Positions 1 through 5,541 of a DNA stretch of 5,727 bases are shown piece after piece (the first letter of the stretch is position 1; every line of letters begins with the position of its first letter). This DNA is from Oscillospiraceae bacterium. GTDB lineage: Bacteria; Bacillota; Clostridia; Oscillospirales; Oscillospiraceae. Where the stretch lies: positions 1 to 5,727 of the forward strand of contig JAFTGG010000005.1 of assembly GCA_017458025.1 (NCBI GenBank). Direction: 5' to 3'. The position numbers and the translations under genes were made by a program. The notes under the pieces were generated by a model. It was not told the DNA's origin. It ran no database searches and saw only the letters and a list, made by a program, of their open reading frames with translations.

Positions 1-1358
1 ATATGCTCGGTGCCGATGGAGAGGCGGATCGTGTTCGGGTAGATCCCCGCGTCCTCCAGCTCCGCCGTCGTGAGCTGCGAATGTGTCGTGCTCGCCGGGT
101 GGATCACCAGCGACTTCACGTCCGCCACGTTCGCCAGCAGCGAGAACAGCTCCAGCGCGTCGATGAACTTGAACGCTTCCTCCTGTCCGCCCTTGATGTC
201 GAACGTAAAGATCGACGCGCCGCCGTTCGGGAAATACTTCTCATACAGCGCGTGGTCGGGGTGGTCGGGCAGCGAGGGATGATCGACCTTCTCGACCTGC
301 GGGTGGTTCTTCAGATACTCGACGACCTTCTTCGTGTTCTCCGCGTGGCGCTCAAGACGCAGCGACAGCGTCTCGGTGCCCTGCAGCAGCAGGAACGCCG
401 CGAACGGCGAGATGCACGAGCCCGTGTCGCGCAGCAGGATCGCGCGAATGTAGGTCGCGAACGCCGCCTTGCCCGCCGCCTCGGTGAACTTCACGCCGTG
501 GTAGCTCGGGTTCGCCTCGCTGATCCACGGATACCTGCCGGACGCCGCCCAATCGAACGTGCCGCCGTCCACGATCACGCCGCCGAGCGTCGTGCCGTGG
601 CCGCCGATGAACTTGGTCGCGCTGTGGACGACGATGTCCGCGCCGTGCTCGATCGGGCGGATCAGGTACGGAGTGCCGAACGTGTTGTCGATGACCAGCG
701 GAATGCCGTGCGCGTGAGCGATTTTTGCCAGCGCGTCGATGTCGGGAATGTCGCTGTTCGGGTTGCCGAGCGTCTCGATGTACAGCGCCTTGGTGTTGGG
801 CTGAATGGCGGCGGTCACTTCATCGAGGTTATGCACGTCGACGAACGTGGTCTCGATGCCGTAGAGCGGCAGCGTGTGCGCCAGCAGGTTGACCGAGCCG
901 CCGTAGATGGTCTTCTGGGAGACGATGTGCTCGCCCTTGGTGGCCAGCGCCTGAATGGTGTAGGTGATCGCCGCCGCGCCGGAGGCGACCGCCAGCCCCG
1001 CGACGCCGCCCTCGAGGGCCGCGATACGGTCTTCAAACACGCCCTGCGTGGAGTTCGTCAGGCGGCCGTAGATGTTGCCGGCGTCGGCAAGGCCGAAGCG
1101 CGCCGCCGCGTGCGCGGCGTTGTGGAACACATACGAGGTCGTCGCGTAAATGGGCACCGCGCGGGCGTCAGACGCGGGATCGGGCTGCTCCTGTCCGACA
1201 TGGAGCTGGAGAGTTTCAAATTTATAATTAGACACGGTAGTTACCTCTTTCTTATCAGTATTGTTTTCTTCTTGCGCGTCGGGCTTTGCGACGGGCTCAG
1301 CGGGAGCGGCAGCGGGTGCGACGCGTTTTTTTAATTTAAAACGGTCGAAAAATCCCAT
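1..1358 (-). CDS. metY: O-acetylhomoserine sulfhydrylase (MetY type), 3' end outside window, with N-terminal extension
   Basis: A PLP enzyme of the Cys/Met metabolism family. MetY joins O-acetylhomoserine and sulfide to give homocysteine and acetate in the cytosol. Counting from the GTG at 1235, 411 codons are visible, starting SNYKFETLQLHVGQEQPDP, a typical MetY N-terminus. YGR is at residues 56-58, DNTF at 183-186, the SATKFIGGH block carries the Schiff-base lysine K208, and ANVADVKSLVIHPASTTHSQ lies near residues 368-387. The family is usually about 425-430 residues, so roughly 15 C-terminal residues are missing at the window edge. Two starts are possible. The GTG at 1235 has AGAGGT (1243-1248) 7 bases upstream and gives the normal length. 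The ATG at 1358, in frame and just after an in-frame TAG, has AAAGGAA (1369-1375) upstream and adds 41 residues: MGFFDRFKLKKR, then an Ala/Pro/Glu/Lys-rich linker. I give the longer form because the extension reads like protein. Family identity is secure; the start is not. Confidence 0.93.
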   Translation of the reverse strand, partial: MGFFDRFKLKKRVAPAAAPAEPVAKPDAQEENNTDKKEVTTVSNYKFETLQLHVGQEQPDPASDARAVPIYATTSYVFHNAAHAAARFGLADAGNIYGRLTNSTQGVFEDRIAALEGGVAGLAVASGAAAITYTIQALATKGEHIVSQKTIYGGSVNLLAHTLPLYGIETTFVDVHNLDEVTAAIQPNTKALYIETLGNPNSDIPDIDALAKIAHAHGIPLVIDNTFGTPYLIRPIEHGADIVVHSATKFIGGHGTTLGGVIVDGGTFDWAASGRYPWISEANPSYHGVKFTEAAGKAAFATYIRAILLRDTGSCISPFAAFLLLQGTETLSLRLERHAENTKKVVEYLKNHPQVEKVDHPSLPDHPDHALYEKYFPNGGASIFTFDIKGGQEEAFKFIDALELFSLLANVADVKSLVIHPASTTHSQLTTAELEDAGIYPNTIRLSIGTEH

Positions 1359-1404
1359 GATCGTTCCATTCCTTTCCTATCAATTTTTACAAATTATGAA
1401 AAGG

Positions 1405-1461
1405 TCACATTCGTCCGTTTCTGAAATTGGCTCGCAGCAGTTGTTCAAAGTCATTGTTCAT
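1405..1461 (-). CDS. possible 18-codon upstream ORF in the metY leader
   Basis: Within the predicted metY 5' leader an ATG at 1461 opens an 18-residue ORF, MNNDFEQLLRANFRNGRM, ending in TGA at 1405-1407. A purine run AAAGGGGGG (1472-1480) lies upstream, with 10 bases between the G-run and the ATG. The peptide has no cysteine and only one internal methionine, its last residue, so it does not look like an amino-acid sensor. I see no terminator hairpin between it and metY. It may be translated, or the ORF may be chance; I do not recognise it. Confidence 0.25.
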   Translation of the reverse strand: MNNDFEQLLRANFRNGRM

Positions 1462-1497
1462 ACGCTGTTCGCCCCCCTTTGCCTTGTTTTTAGGCAC

Positions 1498-1526
1498 AGT
1501 ATAATTCTATTTGCCTATTATGTCAA
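1498..1526 (-). promoter_or_regulatory. sigma-A type promoter for metY
   Basis: Read on the minus strand, TTGACA (1521-1526) is followed after 17 bases by TATACT (1498-1503). The -35 is perfect and the -10 has one mismatch. Transcription would start near 1491, giving a leader of about 130 bases before the ATG at 1358. The -35 hexamer lies inside the palindromic operator at 1514-1530, so a bound protein would block RNA polymerase directly. Confidence 0.8.
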
Positions 1527-1530
1527 TAGG
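1514..1530. promoter_or_regulatory. 17-bp palindromic operator, copy 1 (metY side)
   Basis: CCTATTATGTCAATAGG has perfect 6-bp arms (CCTATT / AATAGG) around a 5-base centre. It covers the -35 hexamer of the metY promoter. A near copy lies at 1593-1609, and the similarity continues into the flanks (GCCTAT..TCAATAG...TTTAT). AT-rich palindromes of this size are typical of Rrf2-family regulators such as CymR, which controls cysteine genes in Firmicutes. The regulator is my inference; no regulator gene is in the window. Confidence 0.65.
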
Positions 1531-1559
1531 TTTTATCAAAATTATTTTACAAATATCCC

Positions 1560-1588
1560 TTGACAGCCGCAGCTTCCGTTTGTATAAT
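1560..1588 (+). promoter_or_regulatory. perfect-consensus sigma-A promoter for the mccB-mccA-transporter operon
   Basis: TTGACA (1560-1565), a 17-base spacer and TATAAT (1583-1588) match the housekeeping consensus at all twelve positions. Transcription should begin near 1592-1596, which puts the start inside operator copy 2. Such a strong promoter makes sense if output is restrained downstream by a repressor and by the attenuator. The leader to the mccB ATG would be about 360 bases long. Confidence 0.9.
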
Positions 1589-1592
1589 ATCG

Positions 1593-1609
1593 CCTATCAT
1601 ATCAATAGA
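1593..1609. promoter_or_regulatory. 17-bp palindromic operator, copy 2 (mcc operon side)
   Basis: CCTATCATATCAATAGA matches copy 1 at 14 of 17 positions and keeps the CTAT / ATAG inner arms, but it is less symmetric. It begins five bases after the -10 and spans the expected transcription start, a classic repressor position. The two copies are 79 bp apart, centre to centre, so they could be bound independently or bridged. Being less perfect, this copy may bind more weakly than copy 1. Confidence 0.6.
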
Positions 1610-1636
1610 CTTTATAAGATTTGAATGGAGCCAGCC

Positions 1637-1708
1637 ATGATGCAGCTTTCAATTTCAGCCTCTGAATCGCGGTTTGCCTGCATGCTTTGCCGCTCCTGTC
1701 GATGTTGA
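1637..1708 (+). CDS. cysteine-rich leader peptide (23 residues) of a transcription attenuator
   Basis: A short ORF about 40 bases after the predicted transcription start. Its SD GGAG (1627-1630) lies 6 bases before the ATG at 1637; a second ATG follows directly. It encodes MMQLSISASESRFA and then CMLCRSCRC, ending in TGA at 1706-1708. Four of the last nine residues are cysteine (codons at 1679, 1688, 1697 and 1703). This is what a peptide measuring charged tRNA-Cys should look like, and it sits upstream of cysteine-making genes. The stop codon lies in the loop of the first of three overlapping hairpins, as in the trp and his leaders. The peptide probably has no function beyond its translation. 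No homologue is recognised; the call rests on composition, RBS, position and the RNA structures. Confidence 0.75.
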   Translation: MMQLSISASESRFACMLCRSCRC

Positions 1709-1720
1709 CCGACGGGAGTT
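1692..1720 (+). promoter_or_regulatory. attenuator 1:2 hairpin (protector)
   Basis: Bases 1692-1700 (GCTCCTGTC, including the third Cys codon) pair with 1711-1719 (GACGGGAGT). This gives a 9-bp stem with two G-U pairs and a 10-base loop holding the leader stop codon. If it forms, the antiterminator strand 1711-1720 is occupied and the downstream terminator can fold. This is the expected state when the leader is not translated. Confidence 0.6.
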
Positions 1721-1760
1721 GCCGCTTTGCGCGCTTGATACCGTTTCTTAGATTCCCGTC
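1711..1760 (+). promoter_or_regulatory. attenuator 2:3 hairpin (antiterminator)
   Basis: Bases 1711-1720 (GACGGGAGTT) can pair with 1751-1760 (GATTCCCGTC) in a 10-bp stem with two G-U pairs and a 30-base loop. It uses most of the left arm of the terminator, so the two folds exclude each other. A ribosome stalled at the second or third Cys codon would cover 1692-1700, free 1711-1720 and favour this fold, allowing read-through into mccB. The ribosome positions are modelled on the trp leader, not measured. Confidence 0.62.
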
Positions 1761-1800
1761 TGTTTTCCATATCTTTGGCGAGCAGGCGGGAATTTTTATT
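1752..1800 (+). terminator. intrinsic terminator in the mcc operon leader (attenuator 3:4)
   Basis: ATTCCCGTCTG (1752-1762) pairs fully with CAGGCGGGAAT (1783-1793): 11 bp with one G-U pair and a 20-base loop. The hairpin is followed directly by a U-rich run (TTTTTATTT, 1793-1801). It lies after a near-consensus promoter and before the first structural gene, so it can only serve to abort transcripts early. Its left arm is shared with the antiterminator. Confidence 0.82.
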
Positions 1801-1925
1801 TCATACTGAAATGCATGAAAAAGTAGAAGTTTCTACTTTTTATAGCGACGCAAGGCGCGTTGCATTTCGTATGAGACGCGCCGCTGTGCGTAGCGCAGCG
1901 GCTGCAATGAAAATATCTTATTTCA
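1796..1925. repeat. palindrome-rich intergenic element flanked by 8-bp direct repeats
   Basis: Between the attenuator and mccB lies a dense set of inverted repeats. TCATACTGAAATGCA (1801-1815) pairs with TGCATTTCGTATGA (1861-1874) over 14 bp with one bulged base. It encloses a perfect 11-bp AT-rich palindrome (1818-1828 with 1831-1841). GGCGCGT (1854-1860) can pair instead with ACGCGCC (1876-1882). GCCGCTGTGC (1880-1889) pairs with GCGCAGCGGC (1893-1902) around a GTA loop. TTATTTCA occurs at 1796-1803 and again at 1918-1925, which could be a target duplication. It has no coding capacity. It may be a small non-autonomous mobile repeat, or a structured leader RNA; the sequence alone does not decide. 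Confidence 0.5.
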
Positions 1926-1943
1926 CATAACAGTATCAAAATG

Positions 1944-1948
1944 AGGAG
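1944..1948 (+). promoter_or_regulatory. ribosome binding site setting the mccB start
   Basis: AGGAG lies 8 bases before the ATG at 1957. The in-frame GTG at 1948 overlaps this SD and has none suitably placed for itself, so the ATG is the better start. Confidence 0.85.
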
Positions 1949-1956
1949 TGTTCATT

Positions 1957-3117
1957 ATGCCTGATTATCAAAAAATCGAGTCCGCCGTGATCCACGGCGG
2001 CATCTACGGCGACAAAACCACCGGCGCGGTCAATGTGCCGGTCTATCTGACCTCCACCTATGAGCAGTCCGGCCTCGGGCAGAACTCCGGCTGGGAGTAT
2101 TCGCGCACCGGCAACCCAACCCGCGCGGCGCTGGAAGCGTTGATTGCCGAGCTGGAGCGCGGCAAGGCGGGATTCGCCTTTGCCTCCGGCATGGCGGCCG
2201 TCACCTGCGTGTTGCAGCTGTTTCGCTCCGGCGACCGTGTGCTGATCTCCTCCAACGTCTATGGCGGTACATACCGCGTGCTTGATAAGGTGTTTCTGCA
2301 ATTCGGCCTGTCCTATGCAATCGCCGACACCACCGACCTCGCCGCTTTCGAGGCGGCGTTTACGCCAGACGTCAAGGCGGTATTGATCGAGACTCCCGCG
2401 AACCCGCTGCTGACCGTCACCGATCTCGACACCGTGTCAAGCATCGCGAAACTGCACGGCGCATTGACCATTGTGGACAACACGTTCATGACGCCGTACC
2501 TACAGCGTCCCATCGAGCATGGCGCGGACATCGTCGTCCACAGCGCGACCAAATACCTCGGCGGGCACAGCGACCTCGTCGCGGGGCTCGCGGTCGTGAA
2601 CGACGACTCGCTCGCGGAGCGGCTGGCGTTTTTGCAAAACGCCACGGGCGGCGTGCTCGACCCGTTCGACTCGTTTTTGCTGCTGCGCGGCATCAAAACG
2701 CTCGCGGTACGCATGGACCGTCACGTCGGCAACGCAGAGCAAACCGCGTCCTGGCTCATGCGGAACGCGGCGGTCAAAAGAATCTATTATCCGGGTCTGC
2801 CCCGTGCGCAGGGCTATGAGCTCAACCGCAAACAGGCGAAGAACGGCGGAGCGATGATCTCCTTCGAGTTGGACGAGGGATACGATATCCGCAGGTTCTT
2901 CTCCTCGCTCAAGCTTATCGCATTGGCGGAAAGCCTCGGCGGCGTGGAGTCGCTGGTCTGCCATCCCGCCAGCATGACGCACGCCTCTATCCCCTGCGAG
3001 GTACGCCGGCGGGTCGGCATCACAGATGGACTGATCCGCCTGTCCGTCGGCATCGAAAATTGGCGCGATCTGCGCGACGACCTGGAGCAAGCCATCAAAG
3101 AAAGCAAGGTGAAGTGA
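1957..3117 (+). CDS. mccB: cystathionine gamma-lyase / homocysteine gamma-lyase (MccB type)
   Basis: A 386-residue cytosolic PLP enzyme of the Cys/Met metabolism (fold type I) family, at the normal full length. It is expected to split cystathionine into cysteine, 2-oxobutyrate and ammonia, the second step of reverse transsulfuration. Visible landmarks are YSRTGNPT (48-55), the cofactor-contacting SGM (78-80) and VYGGT (101-105), ETPANP (145-150), DNTF (174-177), SATKYLGGHSD with Schiff-base lysine K199 (196-206), and ESLGGVESLVCHPASMTH (325-342) with the substrate-carboxylate region. It opens a three-gene operon and is followed after one base by an MccA-type gene, which supports lyase over cystathionine gamma-synthase or MetC. 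Family members share these motifs, so gamma-lyase rather than beta-lyase or synthase activity is inferred largely from the partner gene. Expression should depend on the promoter, operator and attenuator upstream. Confidence 0.92.
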   Translation: MPDYQKIESAVIHGGIYGDKTTGAVNVPVYLTSTYEQSGLGQNSGWEYSRTGNPTRAALEALIAELERGKAGFAFASGMAAVTCVLQLFRSGDRVLISSNVYGGTYRVLDKVFLQFGLSYAIADTTDLAAFEAAFTPDVKAVLIETPANPLLTVTDLDTVSSIAKLHGALTIVDNTFMTPYLQRPIEHGADIVVHSATKYLGGHSDLVAGLAVVNDDSLAERLAFLQNATGGVLDPFDSFLLLRGIKTLAVRMDRHVGNAEQTASWLMRNAAVKRIYYPGLPRAQGYELNRKQAKNGGAMISFELDEGYDIRRFFSSLKLIALAESLGGVESLVCHPASMTHASIPCEVRRRVGITDGLIRLSVGIENWRDLRDDLEQAIKESKVK

Positions 3118-3118
3118 A

Positions 3119-4027
3119 ATGCTATACTCGTCCATGCAGTCATTGGTCGGCAATACGCCGATGGTCCGACTGGAGCACATCAGAGCGCCGGAGGGCGTTC
3201 AGCTCTTCGCAAAGCTGGAGCTGTGGAACCCCGCCGGCAGCGTAAAGGATCGCATCGGGCAGGCGATGCTCGACGACGCCGAGCGGTACGGGAGGCTGCG
3301 CCCCGGCGGTGCCATCGTTGAGGCGACGGCGGGCAACACCGGCCTCGGCATCGCGTTCGCGGCGCTGAACCGCGGCTATCGCGTGATCTTTGTCGTGCCG
3401 GAGAAGTTCTCCGAGGAAAAGCAGACGCTGATGCGCGCCCTCGGCGCGGAGATCGTCCACACGCCGCGCGAAAAGGGCATGCTCGGCGCGACGGCAAAGG
3501 CGGACGAACTGCGCGCGTCGATCTCCGGCGCGATCTCGCTCGCTCAGTTCCAGAACCCCGCGAACCCGCAGGCGCACTATGACACGACGGGTCCGGAAAT
3601 TTGGAATGATTTGGGCGGCAAAATCGACTACCTCGTCGCGGGCGCGGGCAGCGGCGGGACATACAGCGGCGTCGTACGCTACTTAAAGGAGCAAAATCCC
3701 GATATACGCGGCATTCTTGCCGATCCGGTCGGTTCGACGATGGGCGGCGGCGAACACGCGGACTACAACATCGAGGGCATCGGCAACGACTTCATCGCCG
3801 ACACGATGGACATGACGCTTGTGGACGCCGTGGTCAAGATCACCGACGCCGAGGCGTTCGCCGGCGCGCGGGAGCTGGCGGCAAAGGAGGGCATTTTCGC
3901 GGGCTCGTCCTCCGGCGCGGCGCTCGCGGCGGCTAAGAAGCTGGCCGCGCAGGGCGCGAGAGGGAACATGGTCGTTATTCTGCCGGATCGCGGCGACCGA
4001 TATTTCAGTAAAAACCTCTATTCATGA
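3119..4027 (+). CDS. mccA: O-acetylserine-dependent cystathionine beta-synthase (MccA type)
   Basis: A 302-residue fold type II PLP enzyme of the cysteine synthase family. Motifs are LVGNTP (9-14), NPAGSVKDR with cofactor lysine K43, EATAGNTG (68-75), the phosphate-binding AGSGGT (176-181), EGIG (219-222) and GSSSGAA (262-268). As I recall Bacillus MccA, it shares EATAGNTG, a VPE.FS.EKQ stretch followed by ALGA and HTPR, and AGAGSGGT, rather than the CysK versions such as EPTSGNTG. MccA condenses O-acetylserine with homocysteine to give cystathionine, which the preceding gene's product cleaves. Its ATG lies one base after the mccB stop and AAGGTG (3106-3111) is inside mccB, so translation is probably coupled. 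It has no C-terminal CBS regulatory domain. A plain sulfide-using cysteine synthase remains possible, but the pairing with mccB and the motifs favour MccA. Confidence 0.92.
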   Translation: MLYSSMQSLVGNTPMVRLEHIRAPEGVQLFAKLELWNPAGSVKDRIGQAMLDDAERYGRLRPGGAIVEATAGNTGLGIAFAALNRGYRVIFVVPEKFSEEKQTLMRALGAEIVHTPREKGMLGATAKADELRASISGAISLAQFQNPANPQAHYDTTGPEIWNDLGGKIDYLVAGAGSGGTYSGVVRYLKEQNPDIRGILADPVGSTMGGGEHADYNIEGIGNDFIADTMDMTLVDAVVKITDAEAFAGARELAAKEGIFAGSSSGAALAAAKKLAAQGARGNMVVILPDRGDRYFSKNLYS

Positions 4028-4033
4028 AAGGAG
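4027..4033 (+). promoter_or_regulatory. ribosome binding site setting the transporter start
   Basis: AAAGGAG begins on the last base of the mccA stop codon and lies 8 bases before the ATG at 4042. The in-frame ATG at 4024 overlaps the mccA stop and this SD, so it is unlikely to be the true start. Confidence 0.85.
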
Positions 4034-4041
4034 AATATCAC

Positions 4042-5427
4042 ATGAGCGAACAAAAAGGCAAAAGAAGCAATTTCTCCGGCACCGTAGGCTTCCTGCTCGC
4101 GAATATCGCGGGCGCGGTGGGACTCGGCAACCTTTGGGGCTTCCCGTTCAAGATGGGGCGCGGCGGCGGGTTCCCGTTTATCGTCATCTATCTGGTCGCG
4201 GTATTCGCCGTCGGCATTCCCATCGTCATCGCGGAATTTGGCTTCGGGCGCAAGTTCCGCGCCGGCCCCGTCAAGGCGTATGCCTCGGTCGATCGCAGGT
4301 GGACGTTTGTCGGTTGGTTCCATGAGATCACCTGCATCCTCGTCATGGGCTTCTACGCGCTGATCGTGGGTTATCTGATGAAGTATATGTGCATGTACTT
4401 TCTTTCCATCTTCGGTGCGGGCAGCTTTGCCGCCACGGACGGCGGGACTTACTTCGCCGGCATGATCTCCTCCCCCGTCGAGCCGCTCGTCTGGACAGCC
4501 GTCGTGCTTGGCCTGACCTACCTCATCATCCGCCACGATTTCGCGGCGGGCTACGAAAAGGCCTGCAAGGTGCTGCTGCCCGTGCTGTTCGTGATGCTCG
4601 TCATCGTGGCGATCCGCAGCTGCACGCTCCCCGGCGCGGCGGAAGGGCTCAAGTACATGTTCCAGCCGAACATGGCGGCGTTCCGCGAGGCCGGTTTCTT
4701 CGGCGTGTTCTCGCTGGCGGTCGTACAGATGTGGTTCTCGATCAACATCGGCTTCGGCACGAACATCTTCCTCTCGTCCTTTATGCCGGACGAAACCAGC
4801 ATCACCAAGCAGGCAATCATCATTCCTGTCGCGGACATGATCGTCGCGATGCTGGCGGGCCTCGCCATCATGCCGGCAGTGTTCGCCTACGGGCTTGACC
4901 CGACCTCCGGCCCGGGGCTGCTGTTCATCACGCTCAAGAACGTGTTCGACGATATGCCGGGCGGAAGCATTTTTGGCTTCATCTTTTTCGTCTCCGCCTT
5001 TGCCGCCGGACTCTCCACCAGCATCGGCATCACCGGCGCGCTGGTTCCCATCGGCACGGAACAGTTGGGCTGGGACATGAACAAGTCAACCGCGGCGTCC
5101 TGCCTGCTCTCGTTTGTGCTGTCCATACCCGTGTCGCTGGGCTATGGCGTCCTCTCCGATGTGCATCCGCTCGCGTGGCTCGGCAAGCGCTTCGCGGGCT
5201 ATGACATGCTCGACTCCGTGGATTTCCTCGGTGAGAACGTGTTTCTGAGCTTCGGCGCGCTGTTCATGGTCGTCTTCATCGGCTGGGTATGGAAGCCGGA
5301 CGCTGTGCTTGCGGAGGTCGAGAAAAGCGGCGCGTTTACATGGAAAAAGCTCTGGCTGTTCCTGTTTCGGTATATTGCGCCCATCGCGACGTTCTTTGTA
5401 GCGCTCACCTCGTTGGGGATTTTGTAA
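4042..5427 (+). CDS. neurotransmitter:sodium symporter (NSS/SNF) family transporter, probable amino-acid importer
   Basis: A 461-residue membrane protein with about eleven hydrophobic segments, the usual count for bacterial NSS proteins. Approximate positions are 11-35, 43-66, 92-120, 147-163, 177-192, 219-246, 258-283, 310-337, 351-370, 397-416 and 437-460. TM1 carries the broken-helix family signature AGAVGLGNLWGFPF (23-36), TM6 has FSINIGFG (232-239), and TM8 has AGLSTS (322-327), whose hydroxyls match the second sodium site of LeuT. The family normally has WRFP in TM1; here it is WGFP, so the extracellular-gate arginine (LeuT R30) is absent, and the LeuT N21 position is glycine. It is the third gene of the operon, 14 bases after mccA. 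Sodium-driven uptake of a sulfur amino acid or a related substrate (cysteine, cystine, methionine, homocysteine) is suggested by that context only; the substrate cannot be read from the sequence. No terminator follows it. Confidence 0.9.
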   Translation: MSEQKGKRSNFSGTVGFLLANIAGAVGLGNLWGFPFKMGRGGGFPFIVIYLVAVFAVGIPIVIAEFGFGRKFRAGPVKAYASVDRRWTFVGWFHEITCILVMGFYALIVGYLMKYMCMYFLSIFGAGSFAATDGGTYFAGMISSPVEPLVWTAVVLGLTYLIIRHDFAAGYEKACKVLLPVLFVMLVIVAIRSCTLPGAAEGLKYMFQPNMAAFREAGFFGVFSLAVVQMWFSINIGFGTNIFLSSFMPDETSITKQAIIIPVADMIVAMLAGLAIMPAVFAYGLDPTSGPGLLFITLKNVFDDMPGGSIFGFIFFVSAFAAGLSTSIGITGALVPIGTEQLGWDMNKSTAASCLLSFVLSIPVSLGYGVLSDVHPLAWLGKRFAGYDMLDSVDFLGENVFLSFGALFMVVFIGWVWKPDAVLAEVEKSGAFTWKKLWLFLFRYIAPIATFFVALTSLGIL

Positions 5428-5432
5428 GTGAT

Positions 5433-5486
5433 GTCTTTGATTCTATTCCACTCGCGTTCTGTGAGTTCATAATGCTTCGTTCTCAT
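5433..5486 (-). pseudogene. N-terminal fragment of an IS5-like transposase
   Basis: From the ATG at 5486 the minus strand reads MRTKHYELTEREWNRIKD, very like the start of IS5-family (DDE) transposases (YELTD.QWERIKDLLP). After the KD at 5433 the usual LLP and the rest are missing, and the frame runs on antisense into the transporter gene. Only about 18 codons survive, so the gene is dead. The break lies five bases after the transporter stop codon, so the element was probably deleted or recombined at this point. Confidence 0.65.
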
Positions 5487-5541
5487 ATAAACAGTTTACA
5501 TAATCCTATTGAATTGTGCAACTCCACTTTTAAAACACGGC
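5433..5541. mobile_element. insertion-sequence remnant, one end only
   Basis: This is the transposase fragment plus about 55 bases upstream of it. On the minus strand the stretch begins GCCGTGTTTTAAAAGTGG after a CTAG (5542-5545). CTAG fits the YTAR target of some IS5-group elements, so 5541 may be the original end. No matching second inverted repeat is visible, as expected if the other end is deleted. The outer boundary is a guess. Confidence 0.35.

Noticed and set aside
3..1334. A 443-codon plus-strand open frame
   Set aside because: It is antisense to metY, extremely rich in Arg and Val and without recognisable domains. The minus strand carries all MetY motifs in order, so this is a shadow of a GC-rich gene.
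1478..1505. Plus-strand promoter with TATAAT at 1500-1505
   Set aside because: The only candidate -35 (TTTGCC) is poor and the spacing is 16. The same bases form the -10 of the much better minus-strand promoter, and a stronger plus promoter lies at 1560-1588.
1589..1956. T-box or SAM riboswitch in the long mcc leader
   Set aside because: No T-box sequence (AGGGTGG..ACCGCG) and no S-box core were seen. The hairpins present fit a leader-peptide attenuator better.
2500..3180. A 226-codon minus-strand open frame
   Set aside because: It is a complement of mccB codons with His/Asp/Arg-rich shadow composition and no motif.
5504..5513. CCTATTGAAT as a third operator copy
   Set aside because: Only one half-site is present, with no matching right arm, and it lies inside the IS remnant.
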